Of a stretch of DNA of 64,000 nt, positions 9,739 through 18,391 are shown piece by piece (the stretch's first letter is position 1; the number at the start of each line of letters is the position of its first letter). The position numbers and the translations under genes were made by a program. The stretch lies in NCBI GenBank assembly GCA_963734015.1, contig CAVTFG010000005.1, positions 1-64,000 on the forward strand, written 5' to 3'. The DNA comes from JALZKA01 sp963734015 (lineage in GTDB: Bacteria; Actinomycetota; Thermoleophilia; Solirubrobacterales; 70-9). The notes beneath the pieces are model-generated. The model worked only from the letters and a program-made list of their open reading frames with translations. It was not told the origin of the DNA and ran no database searches.

Positions 9739-11771
9739 CGGACGATCGCGTGCGCGGTACGGCGCGCCAGGGCCATGATCGTGGCCATCGGGTTGGTGCC
9801 CGATGCGGTCGGAAAGCCCGAGGCGTCGCCGATCCACACCCCGGGCGTGGAGTGCAGCTCGCCCCAGGGGTTGGCGACCGAGGTGGCGGGATCTCGGCCC
9901 ATCCGGCAGGAGCCCATCTGGTGGGCCGAGAACGTGACGTACTCGCGGGGAACGATCTCCAGTGAGTTGAGGACCGTGATGAACGCCTCCAGGTCGTCGC
10001 CGCGACGCCAGTCCGGGGCGCGCATCCCGCTGCCGACGATCTCGCGGGCCCCGGCGGCGTCATGGACGCGCACGAGTTGCTCGACCCCCAGCTTCAGGTG
10101 CTTCCGGTCGAGCTCGTCCGCGATCGGATAGTGGACGACGGGGTTGCCGGCAGGATCGATCTCGACCCGCCCCTCCCCACGCTCGCGCACCAGGGCGATG
10201 AGCGGCGCCGCGTGCTCCCATTCCCGCATGCGCCGCTTGTGGTCGGCGCCGGAGCGCCAGGGAACGGCACCGGCGAAGAGGCCCGTCGTGGCCTGGGCCG
10301 ACTCGAGCAGGAAGCCGTAGCCGCCGCCGGTGTCGGCGAACTGGTGCGAGAGCGCCGACTGCGGCGGGCCCCACATCCAGTTCTGCGGCTCGTCGTAGTA
10401 GGCGGTGACCGCGACCGTGGGATGCAGCCGCAGGTGCTCGCCCACCGCGGGGCCGCCGATCCCGGAGCGCAGGAGCAGGGCGGGCGATTTGATCGCGCCG
10501 CCCGCGACCACGACCACCGGCGCCCGCACCGTGAGCTCCGACATGGCGCCGTCCCCGGCCCGCGCCAGCTCGGGGTCCAGCCACCGCGCCTTGACGCCGG
10601 CCGCGCGACTGTGCTCGGTGAGGATCCGGTCGGCGGCTGCGCCCACGAAGATCTCGGCGCCGTCGGCCTGCGCGTCCACCAGCCACGTCTTCGCCGACGA
10701 AAGCTTGGACCCCGACGAGTCGCCGAACCCCATGTACGCCGCGGTCTCTGGGGTGTAACGGTCGCGATCGGCGTTGCGCGCGATCCGCCGGAAGTCGTAG
10801 CCCAGCCGCTCGCAGCCCTCCCGCAGGCGCTGGTGCGGGCCGTTTAGGTCCGAGCACTCCTCGTTCACCCGCAGGCGCTCGAACACCGCGTCGAGGTGCT
10901 CGTCGTAGCTCGATTCGGCCAGGTCCGAGAGCCCGTGCTCCGCCGCCCACTCGGAGCGCACGTGGTCCGAAGTCCGCAGGCAGTTGGTCCAGTTGACGAC
11001 CGTCCCGCCTCCGACGCCCGTGCCGGCAACGATCGAGACCTGCCCCTCCGCCGTCGGGAACGGTCCGCCGTTCATGTACATCCGCTGGTAGGCGGAGAGC
11101 TCGAGCCCGTCGAAGTCCGCGTCGTCGAGGTAGTCGCCGGCCTCGAGCACGACGACGGACTTCCCCGCGGCGGCCAGCTCGGCCGCGATCACCCCGCCGC
11201 CGGCGCCCGATCCGACCACGCACGCGTCCGCCTCGACGGTCTCGTCCGAGCCGCTCACCCGCCGGACGCGAAGCGGAGGGTCGCGATGCGAGGGCGCCGG
11301 CCCAAGCGGCCCCGGAAACCCCATGGTCTCCCAGTTCGGGTTCCGGCCCGTGGCCGGGTCCGGCGCCGCGTAGAACAGGGTGTTGCCCAGCGCCCGCAGG
11401 GTCGTGATGCCGGCGAGGGCGTCCGGGCCGGCATCGCTGAAGCCCAGGACGATCCGCTCGCGCGCCTCCTGGGGTGTCTCCGCGGCCATGCCGTTCGCCG
11501 CCAGCTGGTCGAGGAGCGAGCGGAGCCCGGCCATCTGCTCGTCGGCCAGCCCCGCGCCCAGCAACGCGACCTCGAGGCCCTCCGGGACTGCGAGGTCCGA
11601 GGCCGCCCGACGCCAGAACTCCGCCTGGTCCTCGTCGCCGGCCGGCGGCTCGAGTGCTGGGATGAACGTGTCGCAGAGCGCTCGCAGCGTCGCGCGCTGG
11701 GCGTCCGAGAAGAGATCGCTCGCCGCAAGCGCCGCGACCGGATCCGGAGTGGGTGGCGGGGCCTTCCCCAC
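9735..11771 (-). CDS. GMC-family oxidoreductase (long-chain alcohol oxidase-like)
   Basis: A 678-residue flavoprotein. Residues 1-140 resemble the gluconate 2-dehydrogenase subunit 3/alcohol oxidase N-terminal extension. The GMC core follows: the FAD fold V-V-G-S-G-A-G-G-G-V near residue 190, the GMC signature G-T-G-V-G-G-G-T-V-V-N-W near 250, and the C-terminal H-Q-M-G-S-C-R-M-G block with the catalytic His near 615, then G-T-N-P-M-A-T-I-M-A. Such enzymes oxidise long-chain or sterol-like alcohols. It could also belong to a cholesterol-oxidase-like branch. No cytochrome or electron-transfer partner is adjacent. Confidence 0.88.
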   Translation of the reverse strand: MGKAPPPTPDPVAALAASDLFSDAQRATLRALCDTFIPALEPPAGDEDQAEFWRRAASDLAVPEGLEVALLGAGLADEQMAGLRSLLDQLAANGMAAETPQEARERIVLGFSDAGPDALAGITTLRALGNTLFYAAPDPATGRNPNWETMGFPGPLGPAPSHRDPPLRVRRVSGSDETVEADACVVGSGAGGGVIAAELAAAGKSVVVLEAGDYLDDADFDGLELSAYQRMYMNGGPFPTAEGQVSIVAGTGVGGGTVVNWTNCLRTSDHVRSEWAAEHGLSDLAESSYDEHLDAVFERLRVNEECSDLNGPHQRLREGCERLGYDFRRIARNADRDRYTPETAAYMGFGDSSGSKLSSAKTWLVDAQADGAEIFVGAAADRILTEHSRAAGVKARWLDPELARAGDGAMSELTVRAPVVVVAGGAIKSPALLLRSGIGGPAVGEHLRLHPTVAVTAYYDEPQNWMWGPPQSALSHQFADTGGGYGFLLESAQATTGLFAGAVPWRSGADHKRRMREWEHAAPLIALVRERGEGRVEIDPAGNPVVHYPIADELDRKHLKLGVEQLVRVHDAAGAREIVGSGMRAPDWRRGDDLEAFITVLNSLEIVPREYVTFSAHQMGSCRMGRDPATSVANPWGELHSTPGVWIGDASGFPTASGTNPMATIMALARRTAHAIVR

Positions 11772-11817
11772 GAGGTGGCTGACTCTATCCCCGCCCCGCG
11801 CCTGGCAGGATCAGGGC

Positions 11818-12943
11818 GTGCGAACGGCGATCGTCTCGGACCTCCACCTCGGCGCGGCGAACGACTCGGACATGCTGCGCCGTCCGGACGGCGCTCGACG
11901 TGCTCCTGAGAGGGATCTCCGGCTCGGATCGCCTGGTCCTCCTCGGCGACGTGATCGAGCTGCGCGACCGCCCGCTCGGCGAGGCGATCGAGCTGGCCGT
12001 GCCGGTGCTCGAGGAGATCGCTCAGTCGGTGGATGGCGACCTCGTGCTGGTCCCGGGCAACCACGACCATCGGCTGGTGAGCGGCTGGCTCGAGCAGCGC
12101 GCACTCGCCGGCCGGCGCCCCCTGCGCCTTGCCGACCGTGCCCGGATCGACGCGTGGCCTGCTTCGGCGCTGCGCGACGCTCTCGGCGACGTCGACTGGC
12201 GCATCTCCTACCCCGGGCTCTGGGTCCGCGACGACGTCTACGCCACGCACGGCCACTACCTCGACCGGCATCTCACGATCCCCACGTTCGAGCGCCTGGG
12301 GCTCGCGCTCGTCGAGCGGACGCTGGGCCTGTCGCCGGCGCTGCCCGACCCGCTGGACGATCCCGACCACCAGCCCGAGCCGGACTCGCCCGACGACTAC
12401 GAGCGGATCACGGCCCCGATCTACGCTTTCCTGTTCGCGCTCGCCCAGGCCGGACCGCTGAGCGGGCACCCCGGCGGCACGCCTTCGAAGCGTGTCTGGG
12501 ACGCGCTCTCGGGCGGCGACAGCGCGGCCGGCAAGATCCGCGGCTGGCTCCTGGGTTCGGTGGCGCTCCCGGGAGCCGTGGGGGTGGCGAACCGGCTCGG
12601 CCTCGGGCCGGTCCGGGCGGACCTCTCGCCCGGCGCGATCACCAGGGCGGGCGTGAGTGCGATGGGCGAGGTGGTCGAGCGCCTCCGGATCGACGCGCGA
12701 CACGTCGTCTTCGGCCACACCCACCGCCGGGGCCCGATGCCGGGGGAGGACGAGTGGCGCCGCGAGGGCCGCGGCCCCAGCCTCTGGAACGCCGGCAGCT
12801 GGGTCCACAGCCCGAGCCTGCTGCGCTCGCGCGCCGACAACAGCCCATACTGGCCGGGCACGGTCGTGTTCGTCGACGATGAGGGGCCGCCGCGGATGGA
12901 ACATCTGCTGGACGACTGGACCCGGGAGGATCTCGAGCCATGA
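11818..12943 (+). CDS. Metallophosphoesterase (LpxH/calcineurin-like fold), frameshifted
   Basis: About 374 residues. All five metal-binding motifs are readable: S-D-L-H-L-G at residue 6, G-D-V-I-E near 43, G-N-H-D-H near 80, H-G-H-Y near 142, and G-H-T-H-R-R-G near 300. The first motif is in the GTG-started frame from 11818; the others are one base ahead, from about 11892, so a single extra base (probably in GGACGGCGCTC) separates them. The family hydrolyses phosphomonoesters or diesters with two metal ions. Its TGA overlaps the ATG of the following membrane protein gene. Confidence 0.8.
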
Positions 12944-13452
12944 GCGCCGCACGCGAGCCGGAGGGCCCGGAGGTCATCGAGGAGGAGGTCGAGCGCCGCG
13001 CCGGGGGGATCTACGGCACGATCGTGGCCGCCGGAGTGCTGGTCGCCGCCGGAGACCCGAGCGGCGGGGCCCCGGTGGACGCGGTCGACGCAGGGATCTA
13101 TGCCTTCGTCACCACGGTCGTGTTCTGGCTCGCGCACGGCTTCTCGCTGGCGCTCGCCCGCCGGGCGGCGGGGCACCCGGCGGCAAGGCCCCGCGTCACG
13201 CTCAGCCGAGAGTGGCCGATGGTCGCCGCGACCGTGCCTCTGCTCGCGATCATCGCGGTGGCGTCGCTTCTGGGAGCCAGCGACGAAACGGCGATCAATG
13301 CAGCCATCTGGGGAAGCATCGTCGTGCTTGGGTCGCTGGGCGTCACGATCGCGCGACGGGAGGAGGTATCGAGAACCCAGGCCGTCGGCACGGTGCTGGG
13401 CTGCGCGGCGCTGGGCGGGCTACTCGTCCTCCTCAAGGTCGTCGTGCACTGA
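12940..13452 (+). CDS. Hypothetical membrane protein, 4-5 helices
   Basis: A 170-residue protein I do not recognise by name. It has a charged N-terminus (E-E-E-V-E-R-R) followed by hydrophobic segments near residues 24-40, 48-72, 90-112, 116-136 and 146-168. The ATG overlaps the stop of the metallophosphoesterase (ATGA), so it is cotranslated with it. Its last 33 bases overlap the end of the convergent mog gene. Confidence 0.75.
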   Translation: MSAAREPEGPEVIEEEVERRAGGIYGTIVAAGVLVAAGDPSGGAPVDAVDAGIYAFVTTVVFWLAHGFSLALARRAAGHPAARPRVTLSREWPMVAATVPLLAIIAVASLLGASDETAINAAIWGSIVVLGSLGVTIARREEVSRTQAVGTVLGCAALGGLLVLLKVVVH

Positions 13453-13923
13453 GCCCGGGCCGCTGAGCAGGCCGACCGCGTGCCGCAGCGAGCCGGTGAT
13501 CGCGGCGCCCGCCTGCTCGATCGCGTTTGGGTTTCCCGGGAAGTTCACGATCAAGGTGCGATGACGGGTGCCCGCGACGCCCCGGGACAGGAACCAATGG
13601 TCGGGCACGTGCTCTCGGGAGGCCAGGCGCATCGCCTCGGCAAATCCAGGCGCCTCGCGGTCGATGACATCCCGCGTCGCCTCCGGCGTCACGTCGTCGC
13701 GCGCGAGCCCGGTGCCGCCCGTCGTCGCGATCAGGTCGCACCCCTCCTCGTCGGCGTAGAAGCGCAGGCGTCCCGCGATCAGCTCGCGCTCGTCGGGGAT
13801 CAGCTCGACCGCGATCACGTGACACCCTGCCGCCTCGAGGAGATCCCGGAGCTTGGGCCCCGACACGTCCTCGCCGTCGCCCGCGGACTTCGAGGTCGAG
13901 ACGGTGACTACTGCAGCCCTCAT
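13420..13923 (-). CDS. mog: Molybdopterin adenylyltransferase (MogA/MoaB family)
   Basis: A 167-residue MoCF-fold protein that activates molybdopterin with ATP before metal insertion. Seen: V-V-T-V-S-T-S-K near residue 4, L-I-P-D-E-R-E-L-I near 42, the nucleotide-binding T-T-G-G-T-G-L-A-x-x-D-V-T-P-E-A-T near 66, and N-F-P-G-N-P-N-A-I near 130. Its ATG overlaps the moaC stop (ATGA). It is the last gene of a moeA-moaD/E-moaC-mog operon. Whether this acts as MogA or MoaB cannot be separated by sequence alone. Confidence 0.9.
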   Translation of the reverse strand: MRAAVVTVSTSKSAGDGEDVSGPKLRDLLEAAGCHVIAVELIPDERELIAGRLRFYADEEGCDLIATTGGTGLARDDVTPEATRDVIDREAPGFAEAMRLASREHVPDHWFLSRGVAGTRHRTLIVNFPGNPNAIEQAGAAITGSLRHAVGLLSGPGSVHDDLEEDE

Positions 13924-14453
13924 CGCCGCCACTCCCCGCTCCGGCCACCGGTCTTCGAGAGCAGCGTGATGCGCTCGATCTCGACGCCGCGCTCGACCCC
14001 CTTGACCATGTCGTAGACGGTGAGCGCTGCGACAGAGCACGCGGTCATCGCCTCGAGCTCGACCCCGGTCCGGTCCACCGTCCGGGCCTCGCCGGTGAGC
14101 ACGACCAGCCCCTCGCCCGCGTCGATGTCCGCCCGTACGTCGACGAACGTCAGCGGGAGCGGGTGCGCGAGCGGGATCAATTCGGCGGTTCGCTTCGCCG
14201 CCTGGATGCCCGCGATCCGAGCGGTGCCGACGACGTCGCCCTTGGGCGCGTCGCCGCGCTCCACGGCGGCCGCCGTATCCGGCGCCATCCGCACCCGCGC
14301 CTCGGCGACGGCCACCCGTTCGCTCACCGCCTTCTCGCCGACGTCGACCATGCGCGCGGCGCCATCCTCGTCCAGGTGCGTGAGCTCCTCGGTCATCCAC
14401 ATTGGTTCGCGCTCCGCCCTGATCCGGTCCCCCTTTTTGTGCTCCGCGCTCAC
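13920..14453 (-). CDS. moaC: Cyclic pyranopterin monophosphate synthase MoaC
   Basis: MoaC converts the MoaA product into cyclic pyranopterin monophosphate. Seen: D-E-D-G-A-A-R-M-V-D-V-G-E-K, R-I-A-G-I-Q-A-A-K-R-T-A-E-L-I-P-L-A-H-P-L-P-L, R-T-V-D-R-T-G-V-E-L-E-A-M-T-A, and Y-D-M-V-K-G-V. The GTG at 14453 is taken as start because it overlaps the upstream stop (GTGA); a downstream ATG before T-E-E-L-T-H-L would give the usual 158-residue length, so the first 19 residues may not be translated. Confidence 0.93.
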   Translation of the reverse strand: MSAEHKKGDRIRAEREPMWMTEELTHLDEDGAARMVDVGEKAVSERVAVAEARVRMAPDTAAAVERGDAPKGDVVGTARIAGIQAAKRTAELIPLAHPLPLTFVDVRADIDAGEGLVVLTGEARTVDRTGVELEAMTACSVAALTVYDMVKGVERGVEIERITLLSKTGGRSGEWRR

Positions 14454-15097
14454 GGCAATGCGCCTTCCACCCAGCTCTCGCCGCCGTCCGAGATCTCCTT
14501 CTTCCAGATCGGGGCCTCGGCCTTGATCCGGTCGATCGCCTCGCGCGCGCCGGCGAACGCCTCGCCGCGGTGGGCGGCCGAGACCGCGACGATCACGCTC
14601 GGCTCGCCCAGCGGCACCTCGCCGATCCGGTGCTCGGCGGCGATGGCCCGCAGGCCGTGGCGCTCGGCGCAGTCACGGAGGATCGCCTCGATCCTGGGCT
14701 CGGCCATCTCGGCGTAGGCCTCGTACGAGAGCGAGTCGACCTCGCGCGTAACGCCCTGGAAGGTGACGATCGCGCCGGCGGCGGGATCGCCGACGGACCG
14801 GGAGAGCGCGTCGAGGTCGAGCGGCTCGGTGCTCACCCGCGCCCGGATCACCCTGGTCGCCTCCGATGCGCCGCCGGATACCGGCGGGATCGCGGCAAGC
14901 TCGTCTCCCTCCGCGATGGGCGTCGAGTCGTTCGCGTACTCGCGGTTCACCGCCATCCGGAACGGCATCTCCCCGGCCACCGGTGCCAGGGCGCGAACAG
15001 CGTCGGCCACGGTCGCGCCTTCGTCGAGATCGATCTCGAGCGACTCCGAGCCGGCGCGCTCGCGCAGCACCGCGAACAGTCGGACGTTGACCCTCAC
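14450..15097 (-). CDS. MoaD-MoaE fusion (MoaX-type molybdopterin synthase)
   Basis: One 215-residue protein carries both molybdopterin synthase subunits. Residues 1-76 are a ubiquitin-like MoaD ending P-P-V-S-G-G (Gly75-Gly76). From about 81 on is MoaE, with V-T-F-Q-G-V-T-R near 112, H-R-I-G-E-V near 155, and the catalytic K-A-E-A-P-I-W-K-K-E near 195. MoaD must expose its terminal Gly-Gly to carry sulfur, so the chain presumably has to be cut after Gly76, as known for the mycobacterial MoaX fusion. No separate moaD or moaE is in the window. Confidence 0.92.
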   Translation of the reverse strand: MRVNVRLFAVLRERAGSESLEIDLDEGATVADAVRALAPVAGEMPFRMAVNREYANDSTPIAEGDELAAIPPVSGGASEATRVIRARVSTEPLDLDALSRSVGDPAAGAIVTFQGVTREVDSLSYEAYAEMAEPRIEAILRDCAERHGLRAIAAEHRIGEVPLGEPSVIVAVSAAHRGEAFAGAREAIDRIKAEAPIWKKEISDGGESWVEGALP

Positions 15098-15106
15098 AGA
15101 CGGAGA

Positions 15107-16342
15107 CTACGCCCGCAGGAGCTGAACCCGCACCCGCTCGCCGGCCGGCGCAGGCTCGGGCCCGGCCTCGACGACCGCCAGGGCGTCCGCGCCGAGCATC
15201 GAGGTGAGGATGTGGGACGCCTGGGGGCCGGTCGGAGTCGCCACCCAGCCGTCGTCCGTCAGCTCGAGGCCGCAGCGCACGGCCTGGTCGCGCTCGGGCA
15301 ACCGAGGCACCGGGAACGCGAGAGTCGCCGTGGCGCTGTCCGTCCCCGGATCGGCGCCCGTCAGCGCGCGGAGGGCCGGGCGGACGAACAACACGAACGT
15401 GACGAAAGCCGACACGGGATTCCCGGGCAGACCGAAGGCCAGCTCGCCTCCCGCCTCGGGCCCCTGCCCGCGCACGCCGAACCAGGTCGGGCGCCCCGGG
15501 CGGAGCGCCACGCCCCAGAACTCCTGCTCGACGCCGAGCGCCTTGAACGCGTCCTTCACGTGGTCGTGCGGCCCGACCGAGACGCCCCCGCAGACGACGA
15601 CGATGTCCGCGTCCAGCGCCCGCTCGAGGGCATCGCGGGTGGCGCGCGGGTCGTCGGGACACCGCTCGTTGGAGATCACCTCCGCCCCGGCGCCGCGGGC
15701 GAGGGCCGGGATCGTGTGCGCGTTCGAGTTGCGGACGCCGCCGGGGCGCATCGGCTCCTCCGGACCCAGCAACTCGTCGCCGGTGCAGACCACCGCCAGC
15801 CGCGGACGCCGCGCGCATGAGGGCTCCGGCACACCGAGCGACGCGAGCACTCCCAGCTCGGCCGCGCCGACCACCGCGCCGGCCCGCAGGATGGTGTCGC
15901 CGGCACGGATGTCCTCGCCCGCCCGGCGGATGTCACGGCCAGGGGCGGCGTCCACCTCGAACGTGATCTCGCCGTTCTGCTCCGCGACCTCCTCGATGCG
16001 GATGACGGCGTCGGCGCCCTCGGGCAGGACGCCGCCGGTCGAGATCCGGAACGCCTCGCCTGCCCGCACGGCCCGCTCGGCCGGGACGCCGGCACGGGAC
16101 TCCTCGGCGACCCGAAGCGTCACCGGCGATCCCGGCCCGGCGCCGTCGGTGTCGGAGGCACGGATCGCGAAGCCGTCCATCGCCGAGTTGTCGAAGCCGG
16201 GGACGTCCTCGCGCGCAACCGCCTCGGCCGCAAGCACCCGGCCCAGCGCCAGCTCGAGCGGCACCCGCTCGGCCTCGAGCGGACCGGCGATCCGCGCCAG
16301 CACCGCTTCCCGCGCCTCGGCTACCGATAGCGGCTCACCCAC
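15107..16342 (-). CDS. moeA: Molybdopterin molybdotransferase MoeA
   Basis: A 411-residue MoeA, which inserts molybdate into adenylylated molybdopterin. Seen: D-V-P-G-F-D-N-S-A-M-D-G-F-A near residue 48, the G-G-V-L-P-E-G-A-D-A-V block near 110, the MoCF core T-G-D-E-L and S-N-x-H near 185-205, C-G-G-V-S-V-G near 250, and G-L-P-G-N-P-V-S-A near 305. I chose the GTG at 16342, right before the conserved G-E-P-L-S-V-A-E-A; a GTG nine bases upstream is equally possible. First gene of the operon, divergent from mobA with only 34 bases between starts. Confidence 0.93.
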   Translation of the reverse strand: MGEPLSVAEAREAVLARIAGPLEAERVPLELALGRVLAAEAVAREDVPGFDNSAMDGFAIRASDTDGAGPGSPVTLRVAEESRAGVPAERAVRAGEAFRISTGGVLPEGADAVIRIEEVAEQNGEITFEVDAAPGRDIRRAGEDIRAGDTILRAGAVVGAAELGVLASLGVPEPSCARRPRLAVVCTGDELLGPEEPMRPGGVRNSNAHTIPALARGAGAEVISNERCPDDPRATRDALERALDADIVVVCGGVSVGPHDHVKDAFKALGVEQEFWGVALRPGRPTWFGVRGQGPEAGGELAFGLPGNPVSAFVTFVLFVRPALRALTGADPGTDSATATLAFPVPRLPERDQAVRCGLELTDDGWVATPTGPQASHILTSMLGADALAVVEAGPEPAPAGERVRVQLLRA

Positions 16343-16376
16343 GCCGCGCACCCTAAAGGGCGGTAGCGTCGCGCCC

Positions 16377-16940
16377 GTGGATCGTGGCGCGACACCGCTC
16401 GGGGTGGTGCTGGCCGGTGGTGCGGCGACGCGGCTCGGTGGGTCGAAGGGGATGGTCGACCTCGGCGGGCGGCCGCTGATCTCATATCCGCTCACGGCGT
16501 TCGCGGAGGCCGGGATCGAGGTGGTCGTCGTGGCCAAGGCCGCCACCGCGCTGCCGCGCCTCGACGTCCCGATCCTCGTCGAGCCGGACGAGCCCACGCA
16601 CCCCCTCCTCGGCCTCGTCACCGCGCTCGCCCACGCCGACCCCAGGCCGATCGTCTCCACCCCCTGCGACACGCCCTTCATCACCACGGCGCTCTTGACG
16701 GCCCTTGCCGACTCGCCCGCCACCGCGGCCGTCCACGACGGCGAGCGCCTCCACCCGCTCCTCGCGCGCTACCACCCCTCAGACCTTGCGGCTCTCGAAC
16801 AGAGCCTCGCGGCGAACGCATCCGCCACTTCCACCGCCGAGTCCCTCTCCCCCGCGCTGATCGAATCCGATCCCCAAACAACCTTCAACGTCAACACGCC
16901 CGAGGACCTCGCGGCGGCGTACGCGCGACTCGCCGACTAG
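16377..16940 (+). CDS. mobA: Molybdenum cofactor guanylyltransferase MobA
   Basis: A 187-residue nucleotidyltransferase that turns Mo-molybdopterin into the guanine dinucleotide used by DMSO-reductase-type enzymes such as the oxidoreductase at 20-22 kb. Seen: L-A-G-G-A-A-T-R-L-G-G-S-K-G near residue 12, D-T-P-F near 100 as the metal-binding acid, and F-N-V-N-T-P-E-D near the C-terminus. The start is GTG. It is followed by a methyltransferase 12 bases downstream on the same strand. Confidence 0.92.
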   Translation: MDRGATPLGVVLAGGAATRLGGSKGMVDLGGRPLISYPLTAFAEAGIEVVVVAKAATALPRLDVPILVEPDEPTHPLLGLVTALAHADPRPIVSTPCDTPFITTALLTALADSPATAAVHDGERLHPLLARYHPSDLAALEQSLAANASATSTAESLSPALIESDPQTTFNVNTPEDLAAAYARLAD

Positions 16941-16952
16941 ATTCTCCAGGTC

Positions 16953-17582
16953 ATGGCCGGCCATCCGATCTTCGCGGCGATCTACGACCGCCTGCTGGCC
17001 GAGAGCGAGCGGGAGGGCCTCGGCGAGCTGCGCTCGGAGCTGCTCGGCGGCGCCGGCGGCAGGACGCTGGAGCTGGGCAGCGGGACCGGGGCCAACCTCG
17101 AGCACTACACGAGCGCGGTGACGGAGCTGGTCATGACCGAGCCCGACCCGCACATGGCCAAGCGCCTGCGGGCGCGCCTCGACGACGAGCGGCCGTCCGA
17201 CGTCCGTGTCGAGGTCGCCGAGGTCGGGGCCGAGAGCCTGCCGTTCGAGGACGCCAGCTTCGACACGGTGGTCTCGACCCTCGTGCTCTGCACGGTCCCC
17301 GACGCGCCGGTCGCAGTGGGCGAAGTGCATCGCGTGCTGAAGCCGGGCGGCAGGCTCCTGTTCCTCGAACACGTGCGCGACGCGGATGGGACGCGGCGTG
17401 CCCGCTGGCAGGATCGGCTCGAGCGCCCGTGGGGCTGGTTCGCGGGCGCCTGCCATCCGAACCGCGACACGGGGCGGCTGCTCGCCGCCACGTTCGCCGA
17501 CGTCGCCATCGATCGAGGCGAGTTCCCGGGCTCGGGCACGGCCCTGGTCCGCCCGCTGATCAGCGGCACCGCGGTCCGATAG
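16953..17582 (+). CDS. Class I SAM-dependent methyltransferase
   Basis: A 209-residue methyltransferase of the UbiE/Methyltransf_11 type. Seen: the SAM-binding motif L-E-L-G-S-G-T-G near residue 39, an acidic residue after the next strand, L-P-F-E-D-A-S-F-D-T-V-V-S near 92, and L-K-P-G-G-R-L-L-F-L-E-H near 130. The acceptor substrate is unknown. It is probably cotranscribed with mobA, although no functional link is evident. Confidence 0.88.
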   Translation: MAGHPIFAAIYDRLLAESEREGLGELRSELLGGAGGRTLELGSGTGANLEHYTSAVTELVMTEPDPHMAKRLRARLDDERPSDVRVEVAEVGAESLPFEDASFDTVVSTLVLCTVPDAPVAVGEVHRVLKPGGRLLFLEHVRDADGTRRARWQDRLERPWGWFAGACHPNRDTGRLLAATFADVAIDRGEFPGSGTALVRPLISGTAVR

Positions 17583-17597
17583 GACGGCAGACGCCGC

Positions 17598-17724
17598 CTA
17601 CGCGGCCTCGATCGTCACCCGGGCGTTGTAGTCGGGGATCCCCGCCTCGGGTGAGCGCACCCCACCTGCCACCAGCACGTTGCCCTCGGGCCAGTGGACC
17701 TGGACATTGCCGGGCGAGCCGCTA
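17598..17724 (-). pseudogene. C-terminal remnant of a molybdopterin oxidoreductase
   Basis: About 40 codons of open frame end in a TAG and read G-N-V-Q-V-H-W-P-E-G-N-V-L then I-P-D-Y-N-A-R-V. This resembles the extreme C-terminal molybdopterin-dinucleotide-binding tail of bis-MGD oxidoreductases. No upstream part of such a gene is present: the next gene begins immediately. It is best read as the leftover end of a deleted molybdoenzyme gene, but the match is short. Confidence 0.45.
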
Positions 17725-17859
17725 GTCGTTGGTCCGAGCGTCTGCGGCTGCCTGCTTCCGCGCAGCCTTCTTGGCCTGCTTCTCCTGCCGACGCTCGAGA
17801 AGTCTGCGTTCACGGTTGAGCTTCGCCATCGTGGTCTTCCGCTTGCTCCCTGAAGCCAT
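17722..17859 (-). CDS. Small highly basic protein
   Basis: A 45-residue protein, about one third Lys/Arg, with a K-L-N-R-E-R-R-L-L-E-R-R-Q-E-K-Q-A-K-K core that should form one long amphipathic helix. The ATG has a strong AAGGAG Shine-Dalgarno. It lies about 80 bases downstream of the cold-shock gene on the same strand. Similar short basic proteins near csp genes are common in actinobacteria. Nucleic-acid binding is a guess from composition. Confidence 0.7.
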   Translation of the reverse strand: MASGSKRKTTMAKLNRERRLLERRQEKQAKKAARKQAAADARTND

Positions 17860-17939
17860 GCTCTGCTCCTTCTTGGAAAGAGATCGAACGAGTGCTGGGT
17901 GCCGGGCGACTCTGGCCAGATGCCCGGCTTGGACGGGTG

Positions 17940-18137
17940 CTAGCCCAGGCGAACGTTGGCGGCGCGGGGCCCCTTGTCGCCGCGCTCGGCGTCGAAGCTG
18001 ACCTTCGTTCCCTCGGCCAGGGCCTGGCCGTCGGGTACGGCGCTCTGATGGACGAAGAGGTCGGCGGAGCCGTCCTCGGGCGTGATGAAGCCGAAGCCCT
18101 TCTCGTCGTTGAACCACTTCACGGTTCCGTTAGTCAT
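17940..18137 (-). CDS. cspA: Cold-shock protein (CspA family)
   Basis: A 65-residue single cold-shock domain. Seen: G-T-V-K-W-F-N-D-E-K-G-F-G-F-I (RNP1), D-L-F-V-H-Q-S (RNP2), and V-S-F-D-A-E-R-G-x-K-G-P-R-A-A-N-V. It binds single-stranded RNA or DNA as a chaperone. The ATG is preceded by GGAGGAATTCAC. Upstream lies about 250 bases without a gene, which probably includes a long 5' leader as in other csp genes. Confidence 0.95.
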   Translation of the reverse strand: MTNGTVKWFNDEKGFGFITPEDGSADLFVHQSAVPDGQALAEGTKVSFDAERGDKGPRAANVRLG

Positions 18138-18286
18138 GTGAATTCCTCCACGTGCGGTGCGGGCGGGCGCGGAGGATGCGGCGATGCAACGACTGCGGCG
18201 CGGGTACTGTTTACGCCACACTCGAATGCGCGGCTGAACCAAGACGCTAGCAGCGCATCAGTCGTTCCGAGGCCCGCTCACTAGGA

Positions 18287-18304
18287 AGCCCGCTACGGCG
18301 GGCT
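18287..18304. terminator. Stable hairpin with UACG tetraloop in the csp-fdh divergent gap
   Basis: A 7-bp stem AGCCCGC/GCGGGCT closes a TACG loop (a C-UNCG-G type tetraloop), followed by CTCCTGTGTCT. It lies in the 254-base gap between csp and the formate dehydrogenase, which I otherwise see as empty. It could be a terminator or attenuator in the formate dehydrogenase leader; there is no proper T-run. Confidence 0.35.
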
Positions 18305-18391
18305 CTCCTGTGTCTAGGCCGGGGCTGTGGGAGAGTTTGGGCACCTCAGATTTGAGTGTCCAACCCAACCCAACCGTCGCCGGAGGAATGA

